DNA of 64,000 nt, taken from NCBI GenBank assembly GCA_016937345.1, contig JAFGWE010000044.1, positions 1 to 64,000 on the forward strand, written 5' to 3'. The translations under genes were made by a program, and so were the position numbers. Below, one piece after another: positions 45,656 to 54,681 of this stretch. Numbering within the stretch: position 1 is the first letter of the stretch; each line of letters opens with the position of its first letter. The stretch is from Methanomicrobiaceae archaeon (lineage in GTDB: Archaea; Halobacteriota; Methanomicrobia; Methanomicrobiales; Methanomicrobiaceae). Below the pieces are notes generated by a model that saw only the letters and a list, made by a program, of their open reading frames with translations, had not been told where the DNA came from and made no database searches.

Positions 45656-47608
45656 ATGAATTTACAAAAAAATAAAAAAGTTTTGGCCATATGCGAATCA
45701 AAAAAGCAGGTTGAATTTCTGTTCGCACAATCTCATTTATACCCGAATATTGATCACTGGATAGCAGCCTCATCGTCAGCAGCATATTCTATGTCTAAGC
45801 TGGGAATATCATTTAATTTCATCGAAGATTATCAGTCAGATATAAATGCAAATTATGTAGAATCCTTGCAGTCAGAACAAATATGCTGGGCAAAAAAAGT
45901 TGATTCATTTATCCAAGAAAGGATTCCTGAATGTGCCCAGATAGAATTTCAACCAGCACGTTTTGCTCTTTATTTTATCAAAAATTCATGGGATACTCAC
46001 ATTCACCGAGCTGATCTTCTTGAACAAATTAAGAAAAATATACAATTTGATGAGATCATATATTTTCGAAATGAACATCCTCTCACATATACTTCAAATC
46101 TCTCACCGGTAGGATCTGCACTTTCAGAATGCATTCCACTCTGGGCAGAACATTATGGAATTAAAACAATTCCAATGGCTGCTCTGCCTCAGGATTTATT
46201 CTGGGAGACACAGGTTTATATGAAAAATAATCCTTTGAGAATCATTAAAAAAATACCCGAATATATTGTCTCAAGTTTAGATTCATTTAAATATATATTA
46301 GATTATAGATCATTTATTCACTTATCGAAATTCTCTTTAAAGTCTTCAAGTACTGGGAAAAAAATTATCTTAATAAGGAAAAAATACGATCTCAATCATG
46401 AGATTATTAATATCTTAAAAAGCAATGACATTAAATGCAGTCCTTTTGATGCCGCCATATCTCTAAGCTACAAATATTACAATCAGTCTCCTGAGATAAC
46501 TGATAAACTGGCAGATGAATGGAATGCCATAAAAGAATATGACTGGTTTTGGCAGCCAGAGGGATGGCAGAACTGGTCAATAAAAAAAGTTCTTGAACCT
46601 CTATTCAATAAATTCTGGTTTGGTATTATTCCGGTATTGTGGAATGGAATGAATGCTTCAATGAAGATTCTCCAGAGTATTAATCCTCAGGCGATATGTG
46701 TTTCGCTTATCTACAGTAATGATCATGCTGAACTGGGTTTCATTATGGCAGCACAAAATAACAATATCCCTGTAATTATGTATCAACACGGGGCCTGTAT
46801 GGGAGATATTGAGAATAATGTCTGGGATTTAACAGAAGGACAATATTGTAATTATTCACTGGTTTACGGAATCGGAGAAAAACAATACCTGGAATCACGC
46901 TCCTTAATCAATAAGCTAAAAAATATACCAATCGCTGTTGGTTCAACCAGATTAGACAGAATATCACACGGGATAAACAATAATAAAATTCTAAAAATAC
47001 GCAAGAAAATCGTTGGTAAAAGTAACATACCAATCGTACTGTATGTACCTGGAATGAATCTGGTCAATTTTTACCGTTATGATTGTGTTAATGAAAATAA
47101 TAATGATATTTTTAATGCAAGAGAAAATATTGCAAAATTTTTTTCCGGTCAAAATGGAATAAAATTTGTATATAAGGTTTTTTTATCATTGGGAGAAGAT
47201 CCCACACAAGATATGCTGGGTAGTATATGTCCTGGCTGCACAGTTATTGATGACATACCACTTACAGAATTGCTATGGGCAGCTGATCTGATTATTTATG
47301 AAGTTCCAAGCACAGGGATGTATGAAGGTCTTGTAAGTAACAAACCAATAATAGCCTATGTAGATCGTGATGTTTACTCTATGACTGATTCAACCAAGAA
47401 AATGTTAAGAAAACGTGCAATCGTTTCAGAAACCCACACAGAATTTATTAGCGACATCAAAAAATTTATTCATAATGGTGATTTCTCTCCTATTATTGAA
47501 CCAGATAATGAATTTTTAAGTGCTTTTTGTACACATCTTAATGATGGAAATTCAGCAAAACGAGCAGCAGGTGCAATTTTATCGATTGTCAATAGCAATG
47601 AGGGATAA
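45656..47608 (+). CDS. Large putative GT-B-type surface glycan enzyme (650 aa)
   Basis: 650 residues, cytoplasmic, no transmembrane segments. The N-terminal third has no recognised motif. The middle has IMYQHGACMGD near residue 377, and the C-terminal 200 residues show a GT-B-like pattern: IPIVLYVPGMNLVNF, FVYKVFLSLGED, CTVIDDIPLTELLWAADLIIYEVPSTGMYEGLVSNKPIIAY, reminiscent of capsule, polysialic-acid-type or CDP-glycerol glycerophosphotransferases. I infer a glycosyltransferase acting on an unusual donor such as a CMP-nonulosonate. It is 52 bases after the methyltransferase gene. Confidence 0.65.
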   Translation: MNLQKNKKVLAICESKKQVEFLFAQSHLYPNIDHWIAASSSAAYSMSKLGISFNFIEDYQSDINANYVESLQSEQICWAKKVDSFIQERIPECAQIEFQPARFALYFIKNSWDTHIHRADLLEQIKKNIQFDEIIYFRNEHPLTYTSNLSPVGSALSECIPLWAEHYGIKTIPMAALPQDLFWETQVYMKNNPLRIIKKIPEYIVSSLDSFKYILDYRSFIHLSKFSLKSSSTGKKIILIRKKYDLNHEIINILKSNDIKCSPFDAAISLSYKYYNQSPEITDKLADEWNAIKEYDWFWQPEGWQNWSIKKVLEPLFNKFWFGIIPVLWNGMNASMKILQSINPQAICVSLIYSNDHAELGFIMAAQNNNIPVIMYQHGACMGDIENNVWDLTEGQYCNYSLVYGIGEKQYLESRSLINKLKNIPIAVGSTRLDRISHGINNNKILKIRKKIVGKSNIPIVLYVPGMNLVNFYRYDCVNENNNDIFNARENIAKFFSGQNGIKFVYKVFLSLGEDPTQDMLGSICPGCTVIDDIPLTELLWAADLIIYEVPSTGMYEGLVSNKPIIAYVDRDVYSMTDSTKKMLRKRAIVSETHTEFISDIKKFIHNGDFSPIIEPDNEFLSAFCTHLNDGNSAKRAAGAILSIVNSNEG

Positions 47609-47732
47609 AAATAAATGAATACATAAGAGTTCTATTGTATCATAAAATGAGCATATAAACAGCTCAAACTTATTAAGCAAGATAGAATATAGATTTTGTC
47701 ATAAATAATTAATATGAATACCCGGATGAAAT

Positions 47733-49550
47733 ATGGACATAATATTTGTAACGTATCGTAACTATCTGTTTTCTCTGAGCAGATTGCTTCAAAAATTTGG
47801 ATGCAGAATATTCTACATCAGAATTGAAGAATCTTCAAAAGCAAAAAAAGAATTCTGGGTAGAAAAATTAAAGAATAATGATATTCTGCCTTTACCTATA
47901 GAATCCCTTCCACACATATCAGAAACTCTTGAAGGCTATTCAGATCCTCAGATGAAAATAATTGAAATATCCCGAGAATATGCACCAAAAGAATTCATAT
48001 CATGTTTTTTAAAATTATTCCCTAATAATTCAGATATTGCAAAGAAATTGGAGATTGTAATACACTGGTCTATTGCCAGAAAAATGCGTGCCGTAACAAG
48101 CCTGGTAAACATCTGGGCACGTGAGCATAAAGATAAAATCCATCTGCTCATAGATATACGTTTATCAGGAATATTGACACCAGGACTTTTACCTAATGTA
48201 AAACTGTTGGTTATACCTCTGGACATCATTGAAAATATAATAAAAAAAGTATTCAGAGTTATTCATAACATAAAAAACATTAAAAGCGTAAATAAAGTCA
48301 ATGAAAATCAGAAAAATAAAAAACCCACTGAAATAGAATCATCAAAAATTGCCTTTATTATGGATTCTGACGGCCCTCTCCCTTATTCAGATGACAAGGA
48401 ATCAGAGCTGCACCGCGAAAACATTCTTCATCTATACTACAGATTCTTTCCGGGTTCGTCTGAAAAAATCAAATGGGGATCTGTCTGGAATCCTATTCAG
48501 ATACTTGATCCTAAAACAATATATCATGCCCTGATACCAATACGTCATGGAATTCTTCATGTTCGTAGTATAAAGCAGATTATCGGGCTCTTTATTATTG
48601 CCTTTTTTTATACAAGATTCCGGTTTTTCCTACAGCAGCTGGAGAGATATCCCTGCCTTAAAGCTGCATTTATTAAAAATGATATTTATTCGCCGAAGGC
48701 ATTACTCATTGCATTAGAGGCAAAAGGGATCAAAACGGTGGCCTTACAATACCGTTTTGACTTATCAAACAATTACTTGGTTGGATCTACAATTTTAACA
48801 TATTATCTCTGTGCAAGCCAGTTTGTGGCAGACATAATGCAGGATTCTCCAATATATTGCATTGAGAAATATGTTCCTGTAGGACTATATCGTTCTGACA
48901 AACTTTTTCTCGCAAAAGGCTCTCCTCCCCCTGCTGTTTTAAAAGTCCCGGTTGAAAAAGGATACCATGTAATAACTGCATTGGGATGGACAGTCCCTTT
49001 GAACTGGTATGAATCACAATCGGATTATAAATTAAACCAGACTGCCCACAAGCATTTTCTTGAGGACATGTACAGACTCTCTGTAGATATCCCTGATGTA
49101 TTCATCATTATCAGATATGTGAGTAATGACTGGATGGCTCTCCCGCTATTTACTGAGATTATTGCTAAAATAATGGCCTCAGAGAAAATGACAATCTCAA
49201 CAGATTATGATAATAAATTCGCCAATTATGATCTCTGTGCCCACTCAGAACTTGTGATCACAAATAAACATGACAGGATTGCCAACGACTGCCTCTCAGT
49301 TGGTATTCCGGTTCTCTTCCACAATTATTCCCATAATACTAAGGGCCTCGTATGGAATGTTTACGCCTCATCCAAAGTAATGTGCAATAATTATAGTGAG
49401 CTATTGGATCGAACCCGGATAGTTCTTAGTGGGGTTTCTAACGAGATGACGCAGGATTATAATTATTTAAAAAATGTCGTCCTTGGAGGACTTGGTGACG
49501 GCAAAGTAAAAGAAAGGGTCAATAAATTTATCGGGGATTTATTATCTTAA
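47733..49550 (+). CDS. Second large putative GT-B-type surface glycan enzyme (605 aa)
   Basis: 605 residues. MDIIFVTYRNYLFSLSRLLQK opens a first Rossmann-like domain; a central segment around residues 280-300 is rather hydrophobic (IIGLFIIAFFYTRFRFFLQQ) and could attach to the membrane. The C-terminal part contains HVITALGWTVPLNWYES and DLCAHSELVITNKHDRIANDCLSVGIPVLFH, which resembles the donor-binding end of GT-B proteins where a glycine-led loop is followed by a conserved proline. No close family is recognised. It shares size and layout with the preceding gene and may act sequentially with it. The stop is followed by a hairpin and T-run. Confidence 0.6.
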   Translation: MDIIFVTYRNYLFSLSRLLQKFGCRIFYIRIEESSKAKKEFWVEKLKNNDILPLPIESLPHISETLEGYSDPQMKIIEISREYAPKEFISCFLKLFPNNSDIAKKLEIVIHWSIARKMRAVTSLVNIWAREHKDKIHLLIDIRLSGILTPGLLPNVKLLVIPLDIIENIIKKVFRVIHNIKNIKSVNKVNENQKNKKPTEIESSKIAFIMDSDGPLPYSDDKESELHRENILHLYYRFFPGSSEKIKWGSVWNPIQILDPKTIYHALIPIRHGILHVRSIKQIIGLFIIAFFYTRFRFFLQQLERYPCLKAAFIKNDIYSPKALLIALEAKGIKTVALQYRFDLSNNYLVGSTILTYYLCASQFVADIMQDSPIYCIEKYVPVGLYRSDKLFLAKGSPPPAVLKVPVEKGYHVITALGWTVPLNWYESQSDYKLNQTAHKHFLEDMYRLSVDIPDVFIIIRYVSNDWMALPLFTEIIAKIMASEKMTISTDYDNKFANYDLCAHSELVITNKHDRIANDCLSVGIPVLFHNYSHNTKGLVWNVYASSKVMCNNYSELLDRTRIVLSGVSNEMTQDYNYLKNVVLGGLGDGKVKERVNKFIGDLLS

Positions 49551-49584
49551 AAATGAATGAAAAAATTCAGAGATAATAATTTTT
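49539..49584 (+). terminator. Hairpin and T-run between convergent operons
   Basis: Perfect 9-base inverted repeat TTATTATCT ... AGATAATAA with a 23-base loop, followed by TTTTT. It spans the stop codon of the 605-residue gene and lies before the convergent ParB-fold gene (end 49,590), so it could stop transcription of the long plus operon; the A-rich opposite side may serve the other direction. Confidence 0.45.
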
Positions 49585-49589
49585 CATAA

Positions 49590-50420
49590 TTATTCCTGAT
49601 GAACATGGAGTTTATGCTCTAATTCTAAAATTACTGATGAAATAATATCAGCTCCATGTTTTTCGCAACATTTTCTTGCCCACTCAATATGTACTCCTTC
49701 AATTATAACAGGAACAGCCTCAAAATCAAGCAAATCGGCAATTAAAACCCGGTGTGTCCCCCCCATACCTAAGATAAGATCTCCCTCACGGCCAACTGAG
49801 ATCCTTATTTCATCAATACTATTATGCTGTCTTTTATCAACCTTTGTCAGATCACTGGCTTTAAGTTCTTCCTGAGTCCTGTACTGGTTGTTTTTTAAAG
49901 AATCATATAATGAATATAAAATATTGAAATATTCATCAATATCTTTGATGCTTTTACACCAATATGCAGGTTCTCCCTTTTCAATCAATTCCCTCATCTC
50001 AAGATATTGATCACATTTTTTATAATCAATTTTATCAACAAATAACTGGTTAATTGTCACAATTGTCGTCTGTCGCAGATTTTTCTTAGAAGTGTCCCTT
50101 AAAGGCGTGCAACAAATATCCCAGTCACCATCAAGAACAAACCGGTGAAGATTTGTCACCCCTTCATCCCACCACCCCTGATTCAGACTGTTTTTTATTG
50201 CTTTTGGACGAACTCTGGTCATATAAAAACTATGATAAGCAAAATCAATGCTTAGATCTGGTCTGGGGAGTAATTTTTTTTGAGCATTAAATCCACTGCC
50301 AAACATAAGAGAGAAAACATAACAACAGAATAACAAATTTCTTAATCTATTTTCCCCAAAAATCTTTTTTAAAGTAGATTTAAAAAAAGGACCCTTTTTT
50401 TTGTGCCAAGAAATATTCAT
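49590..50420 (-). CDS. ParB/sulfiredoxin-fold protein in the glycan island
   Basis: 276 residues. The C-terminal segment at about 203-240 (IDEIRISVGREGDLILGMGG, then THRVLIADLLDFEAVPVII) has the layout of the ParB/sulfiredoxin-like nuclease or kinase fold: a charged strand, G-x-G-G-THR turn, helix and VPVII strand. The first 55 residues are basic with a hydrophobic stretch (LLFCCYVFSLMF) that could touch the membrane. Proteins with this fold occur in archaeal and bacterial polysaccharide clusters and some relatives act as small-molecule kinases; function here is unknown. It is convergent with the large operon and 68 bases downstream of the sulfotransferase. Confidence 0.55.
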   Translation of the reverse strand: MNISWHKKKGPFFKSTLKKIFGENRLRNLLFCCYVFSLMFGSGFNAQKKLLPRPDLSIDFAYHSFYMTRVRPKAIKNSLNQGWWDEGVTNLHRFVLDGDWDICCTPLRDTSKKNLRQTTIVTINQLFVDKIDYKKCDQYLEMRELIEKGEPAYWCKSIKDIDEYFNILYSLYDSLKNNQYRTQEELKASDLTKVDKRQHNSIDEIRISVGREGDLILGMGGTHRVLIADLLDFEAVPVIIEGVHIEWARKCCEKHGADIISSVILELEHKLHVHQE

Positions 50421-50488
50421 ATTTTATCCCAGTTTTTCTATATTCAGTTTAATCCATAAAATTTAGCACTTAAAATGCCTGAATCCCT

Positions 50489-51490
50489 CTAATAACCAAG
50501 TTCCTCAAGTTCGGTGAAATCTCTTTCAAGGTACTCTGCCAGTTCCCGGTTAAACGGGTTGCAATACGATCTAATTTCAGAGGCAAGTTCATCGCTCAGG
50601 GTGAATTCTTCAGGTCTTGGGCTTACAAAAGGATGCTTTAAAGAATTATATGATTTTTTAACAACCTCATACAGTTTTTCATGTTTCTGAATTATGTTAA
50701 CCAATTCTGGCCAGAAAAAATCCCTTTTACTTATTGACCATTCCTGGTTACTGATACTACGGGAATTTTCACGATTTCTGACTGTCGAACTATAATCTTC
50801 AGATTCAAAAGGAAGCTCACTCCACTCTGCTATTGTTTTCCAATAGGCATCAGAATTCATTTCTTCTAAAAGCACTACATAAATATTATCCTTTCCAGCA
50901 ATACGCTCCAGATCATGAACCAGTTTTCCCCAGTTAAAGCATCCTCCTTTATTGACAGAGTCATCACTCATCAAAAGGCGTACTTTCTGTTCAAAATCTT
51001 CTTTAGAGGCACCTTTAATAGTAGTGGAATCTTTTGCATAAAGTGATCCCAACCATTCAGGCTGATTTCTGAGGGTCACAAGCACTTTGATTTTAGAAAT
51101 CCAAGGGCAGGCTTTTAGCATCATCTCTAAATGGAGTGACACAGGAAAATACCCCATGTCTTTCTGTGAAAATGCAGATAAACCTTTTTTACGGAAAAAA
51201 AACGGCCTTGAAAAGGCATTCTGACTTATAAGAAACGGTTTCCCGGAGGTTTTGCAACATGCAGCCTTTAAATTATCTACTACTTTTTTGCCCTCGGTTT
51301 CATTCCAGACAGAAAAATCACAATCCTGAAAAACATGGACCATTTCGTCCATCAATGTCTCTTTCCATTCTTCTGTTGAATATGGAGTTAGAGTATTGCT
51401 AAACTGACTGAAAAATCTTCTTTGTAATGACGTAGTGCCTGTCCTTGACAGCCCTATATGAATTATCAGGGTATCTGTTATTGCATCCAT
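50489..51490 (-). CDS. PAPS-dependent sulfotransferase
   Basis: 333 residues. The 5'-phosphosulfate-binding loop is GLSRTGTTSLQRRFF (residues 13-27), and the 3'-phosphate-binding strand and helix are around LVTLRNQPEWLGSLYAKD (near residue 140). No signal or membrane segment, so it acts in the cytoplasm on a sugar nucleotide or lipid-linked glycan. Sulfated surface glycans are known in other archaea, chiefly haloarchaea. A decayed copy of its first 75 codons and its promoter region is found at 55,743-56,105. ATG 51,490 is used. Confidence 0.85.
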   Translation of the reverse strand: MDAITDTLIIHIGLSRTGTTSLQRRFFSQFSNTLTPYSTEEWKETLMDEMVHVFQDCDFSVWNETEGKKVVDNLKAACCKTSGKPFLISQNAFSRPFFFRKKGLSAFSQKDMGYFPVSLHLEMMLKACPWISKIKVLVTLRNQPEWLGSLYAKDSTTIKGASKEDFEQKVRLLMSDDSVNKGGCFNWGKLVHDLERIAGKDNIYVVLLEEMNSDAYWKTIAEWSELPFESEDYSSTVRNRENSRSISNQEWSISKRDFFWPELVNIIQKHEKLYEVVKKSYNSLKHPFVSPRPEEFTLSDELASEIRSYCNPFNRELAEYLERDFTELEELGY

Positions 51491-51650
51491 TTTTTTGTAA
51501 CTTCCTATAGAGATGTATCAAAGTTGCTCATTTTTTTCATTATATATCTTGTCTGAAGTTATTGAATATAACGTAATAATACAGATAAGTAAAAAAACTT
51601 ATTATAGCTTCTCTCAAATAATATCCATAATGCGTTGTTATGATTGCTTT
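51365..51650 (-). repeat. Direct repeat copy A: sulfotransferase 5' end and upstream region
   Basis: This segment matches 55,743-56,105 in the same orientation, both inside the coding start and for about 120 bases upstream. Shared stretches include TCTTCTGTTGAATA, TAACTTCCTATA and ACTTATTAT. The upstream part (51,491-51,650) probably includes the sulfotransferase promoter. Here the coding copy is intact. Confidence 0.8.
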
Positions 51651-51677
51651 TTACCAAGCTAATTTTTGCTTTTTATT

Positions 51678-52073
51678 TCATGGAATGGATTTTTTTATTT
51701 TTACCGGATTGCCAAATGCAATTACATTTGGAGGAATATTTTTATTGATAAAACTGAGAGCCCCCACCACTGAATTCTCACCGATCTCAATGCCCGGCAT
51801 AACTACACTATTCGCACCAATTTTACAGTTTTTCCTGAGAACAACTTCACCTTTTTTATTATCTATTGTAGATTCCGAATAAATAGAACAATGAGATCCA
51901 ATTTGTACGAAGTCCTCAATTATTACACCATATTTTGCATTTATGTACGTAAAGGCACCGATGTCTGTCTTATACCCAAGTTTGAGCCCTTCTTTGTTTT
52001 GAACTAGCCAGTTATATATTGTGAGTTTCCCGTCCTCAATTACAGGATAATCCCAGTTTTCAAATCTCATCAA
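51678..52073 (-). CDS. Left-handed beta-helix (hexapeptide) acyltransferase, NeuD/WbbJ-like
   Basis: 131 residues with hexapeptide repeats (GAFTYINAKYGVIIEDFVQIG, then CKIGANSVVMPGIEIGENSVVGA), ending GNPVKIKKSI, typical of O- or N-acetyltransferases. Shorter than NeuD, it lacks the N-terminal nucleotide-sugar-binding Rossmann part. The gene overlaps the PIG-L deacetylase by four bases, so a deacetylation and re-acylation pair is likely. Two ATGs begin the frame (MM); the second is equally possible. Confidence 0.82.
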   Translation of the reverse strand: MMRFENWDYPVIEDGKLTIYNWLVQNKEGLKLGYKTDIGAFTYINAKYGVIIEDFVQIGSHCSIYSESTIDNKKGEVVLRKNCKIGANSVVMPGIEIGENSVVGALSFINKNIPPNVIAFGNPVKIKKSIP

Positions 52074-52729
52074 AATACCTCACGGACGAGGGAGAAAGAT
52101 TCAGCATACCTAACTCCTATCTCACTACCTCTTTTCTTTGCCAGAGCCTCTATAGCCTCAATTGAACGTGGATGAGGAAATTCTTTAAGTTCAGTTCTGT
52201 ATGCATTAATTGCCTCTGTTTTTTTCTGGAAAGTCTCAGTTATGTCTGAAAATACATTTGGAATATATGGTGTAATCGGTTGCCCCCATTCGGTTTCTGA
52301 CAAGGTTTCATATGCAAGTATTTTTTTTACATTACAATGAAACGGCCGCATTGCAACAAGTGAAGATTCAAAAATTATGCGGTGATCGCGATGAAGATCT
52401 CCTTTATATGGAATATACGCAATATCGGGCTGAACTTTCCTGATAACAGCAGAAAATTTCTCATTAATGTCCTTTTGGGGAATTGTATCAAGTTTCACGG
52501 TGTGGTAACCAAGTTCAATCACTTCATCAAAGCCAAGAATCTTAACTGCATTATCTATTTGCTCATTACGGACACGGATATATTCATCAGACCAGTCGGG
52601 TTTGTGGGCTGTTGTTACGATACAGAGTGTCAGGTGATCTCCTGAAAGACAATGTTTTGCAATTGTTCCACCGCAGCCAAGGGTCTCATCATCCGGATGA
52701 GGTGCTATGACTAAAATTTTTTTTGACAT
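52070..52729 (-). CDS. PIG-L family N-acetylhexosamine deacetylase
   Basis: 219 residues. The zinc-binding motif APHPDDETLGCGG at residues 9-21 and HRDHRII near 115 are those of the GlcNAc-PI/GlcNAc-malate deacetylase superfamily. It removes an N-acetyl group from a sugar or sugar nucleotide. Lying between neuC and the acyltransferase, it may swap the N-substituent of the sugar on the way to the NeuB copy 2 product. Only two bases separate it from neuC. Confidence 0.9.
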   Translation of the reverse strand: MSKKILVIAPHPDDETLGCGGTIAKHCLSGDHLTLCIVTTAHKPDWSDEYIRVRNEQIDNAVKILGFDEVIELGYHTVKLDTIPQKDINEKFSAVIRKVQPDIAYIPYKGDLHRDHRIIFESSLVAMRPFHCNVKKILAYETLSETEWGQPITPYIPNVFSDITETFQKKTEAINAYRTELKEFPHPRSIEAIEALAKKRGSEIGVRYAESFSLVREVF

Positions 52730-52731
52730 TT

Positions 52732-53886
52732 TTAGTAGGTTATTTCCTTTACCATTAATTTATTGTTGATCTCAATTTCAGCCAGTACAGAGGCAATTTT
52801 CTCAGATGCATACCCATCACCATATGGGTTGCTGCAGTTTCTGCATTTCTTAATATGATCTTCATCATAAAGGGACTTATTTATTTTTTCAAGAATATCA
52901 GTTTCATTATATTCTGCATGCAGGACATTCTCGGCTCTCTCTCTTCCTTTCTGTCTGCTCCCGATATCAACAACAGGTGTTCCAAAGAAAGGCGATTCTA
53001 TTAAAGCACTGCTTGAATTGCCTATGAAAAGGTCAGAGCATTTCATCAAATTCAAAAAGTCTTTATGGTTTATATTCTTAAATGTCTTAAGAAATTCAAA
53101 TTTCTCAAATTCCTTAATGACACTTATCATTTCTTTGCTGCCCATATCTGAATTAGGGTAAACAAGCAATGTCTGGATGTTTACTTCTTTTAATGCATTC
53201 AGTGTTTTTATCAGCTGCTCTCCTGCATGACTATATTCATACGTGACAGGATTTTGAACCAAGAGTATCATCTTTTTTTCAGGATTCAATCCATATTTTC
53301 TAAAAATATCTGCTTTATTGGAAAATAAAGTCTGATTTATAATATCAACAACCGGAGATCCAACATAAAATGTTCTGAAATTTTCCTCTCCGAGATTCAG
53401 AAGTCTTTCATGACTTTCTTTTGATACGGGAAAATGAATGTGGGCAATTTTTGAGACAGCATGCCTTATTGAGTCATCTGCATGCCCGCCTGCTGATTTA
53501 TCTCCACCATGAATATGTGCGATGGGAATATTCATGTAAATAGCAGCGACTGAGGCTGCAAGAACCTCACAGCGATCCCCTACAATTAAGATTATGTCAG
53601 GTTTTATCTGCTGAAATGCCTGGGACAGCCCCATAATACCAATTCCGGTGGACTTGGCCATTGTACTTCCTCCGGAACCATCAAGTGTCATTTCAACGAC
53701 AGCGCCAATTGGGAATCCATCTGAATAAATTTCATCTATGGTATGACCATGTTGTTCTGAAAGATGCATCCCAGTCACAATAAGAGAGAGCTTTAGATCG
53801 CTGTTTTTTTCAATTTCCAAAAGAACAGGACGTAAGATTCCATATTCTGAACGGGAGCCGGTAATTGCGCAAATATTTCGGGTCAT
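52732..53886 (-). CDS. neuC: Hydrolysing UDP-GlcNAc 2-epimerase, NeuC/LegG-like
   Basis: 384 residues. Converts a UDP- or GDP-HexNAc to free ManNAc-type sugar and NDP. The GT-B-like fold shows GSRSEYGILRPVL at the start (SGTRADYG-like), HIHGGDKSAGGHADDSIRH in the middle (catalytic His and Asp) and GNSSSALIESPFFGTPVVDIGSRQKGRERAENV at the C-terminus, the signature of hydrolysing epimerases rather than the non-hydrolysing WecB type. Its product is the direct substrate of a NeuB-type synthase, and neuB copy 2 is two genes upstream. Confidence 0.92.
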   Translation of the reverse strand: MTRNICAITGSRSEYGILRPVLLEIEKNSDLKLSLIVTGMHLSEQHGHTIDEIYSDGFPIGAVVEMTLDGSGGSTMAKSTGIGIMGLSQAFQQIKPDIILIVGDRCEVLAASVAAIYMNIPIAHIHGGDKSAGGHADDSIRHAVSKIAHIHFPVSKESHERLLNLGEENFRTFYVGSPVVDIINQTLFSNKADIFRKYGLNPEKKMILLVQNPVTYEYSHAGEQLIKTLNALKEVNIQTLLVYPNSDMGSKEMISVIKEFEKFEFLKTFKNINHKDFLNLMKCSDLFIGNSSSALIESPFFGTPVVDIGSRQKGRERAENVLHAEYNETDILEKINKSLYDEDHIKKCRNCSNPYGDGYASEKIASVLAEIEINNKLMVKEITY

Positions 53887-53901
53887 TTGATAATATTAAT
53901 A

Positions 53902-54681
53902 TTATTTATGTGCCAGTATTCCATAAACTTCTTTTGTCAGGGTAAATCCTCCTGAAGAATTCATATTTTCAGAGGCTTTCTCCTTAAACTTCTGTACAAG
54001 TTTTTCTCTGATATTCTCGTCAGTGTTTTCTTTAAAAGAAAGTGTTGCACAAGTATATTTTATGAATTCCTCCATAGAAGGAAAATTAATGGGGTTTTTA
54101 AAAATCTCTACTTCAACACTGTTGAATTTTTTTTTGATTTCAGGAATTATCTCAGAATCCATCCTTTTCTCTCTTTTCTGAGAGATTTTTTGCCTTGTAA
54201 CTTCCTCATATATGTCAAGCATTTCACGGGCATTGTTTACAGTGGGACCTGCAACAAAAAATTTGCCGCCGGGTTTAAGTACCCGAAAGATTTCTGAAAG
54301 GACTTCCCGGATATCCTGCACATAATAAATACCAAATGCACATGTGACTATGTCAAAAGTATTTTCTAAAAATGGCAGTTTTTGATTAATATCTCGGCAA
54401 TGGTAGCTAATTTTAATATTTTCGGATTCTGCAATTTTTACGGCCTCATTCAGGAGTTCTGCAGAAATATCCATTGCATCAACACTTCCTTTACCGGATA
54501 ATATCTTCGCATACCTCAGTGATTGTTTACCATTACCACAGCAGAGATCAAGTATTTTTTCATCTCCTCTGAAATTGATTTTCTCAACGATCCAATCGTC
54601 AATATCATACATTGCATATTTATTATGAGCATTAATACGTATCTGAAGTGAATCTTCAACATAACTCCAGTGATTATTCAT
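53902..54681 (-). CDS. SAM-dependent methyltransferase next to neuB copy 2
   Basis: About 259 residues. Motif I is ILDLCCGNGKQSL (near residue 42), with VDAMDISAEL, CAFGIYYVQDIREVL and VLKPGGKFFVAG following, all class I. I use ATG 54,681, which overlaps the neuB stop (ATGA) and has GGGAGGAT as ribosome binding site. It may N-methylate an amidino group, as proposed for PtmH in the Campylobacter legionaminic variant, or O-methylate the sugar; the amidination module is 6 kb upstream. Confidence 0.82.
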   Translation of the reverse strand: MNNHWSYVEDSLQIRINAHNKYAMYDIDDWIVEKINFRGDEKILDLCCGNGKQSLRYAKILSGKGSVDAMDISAELLNEAVKIAESENIKISYHCRDINQKLPFLENTFDIVTCAFGIYYVQDIREVLSEIFRVLKPGGKFFVAGPTVNNAREMLDIYEEVTRQKISQKREKRMDSEIIPEIKKKFNSVEVEIFKNPINFPSMEEFIKYTCATLSFKENTDENIREKLVQKFKEKASENMNSSGGFTLTKEVYGILAHK

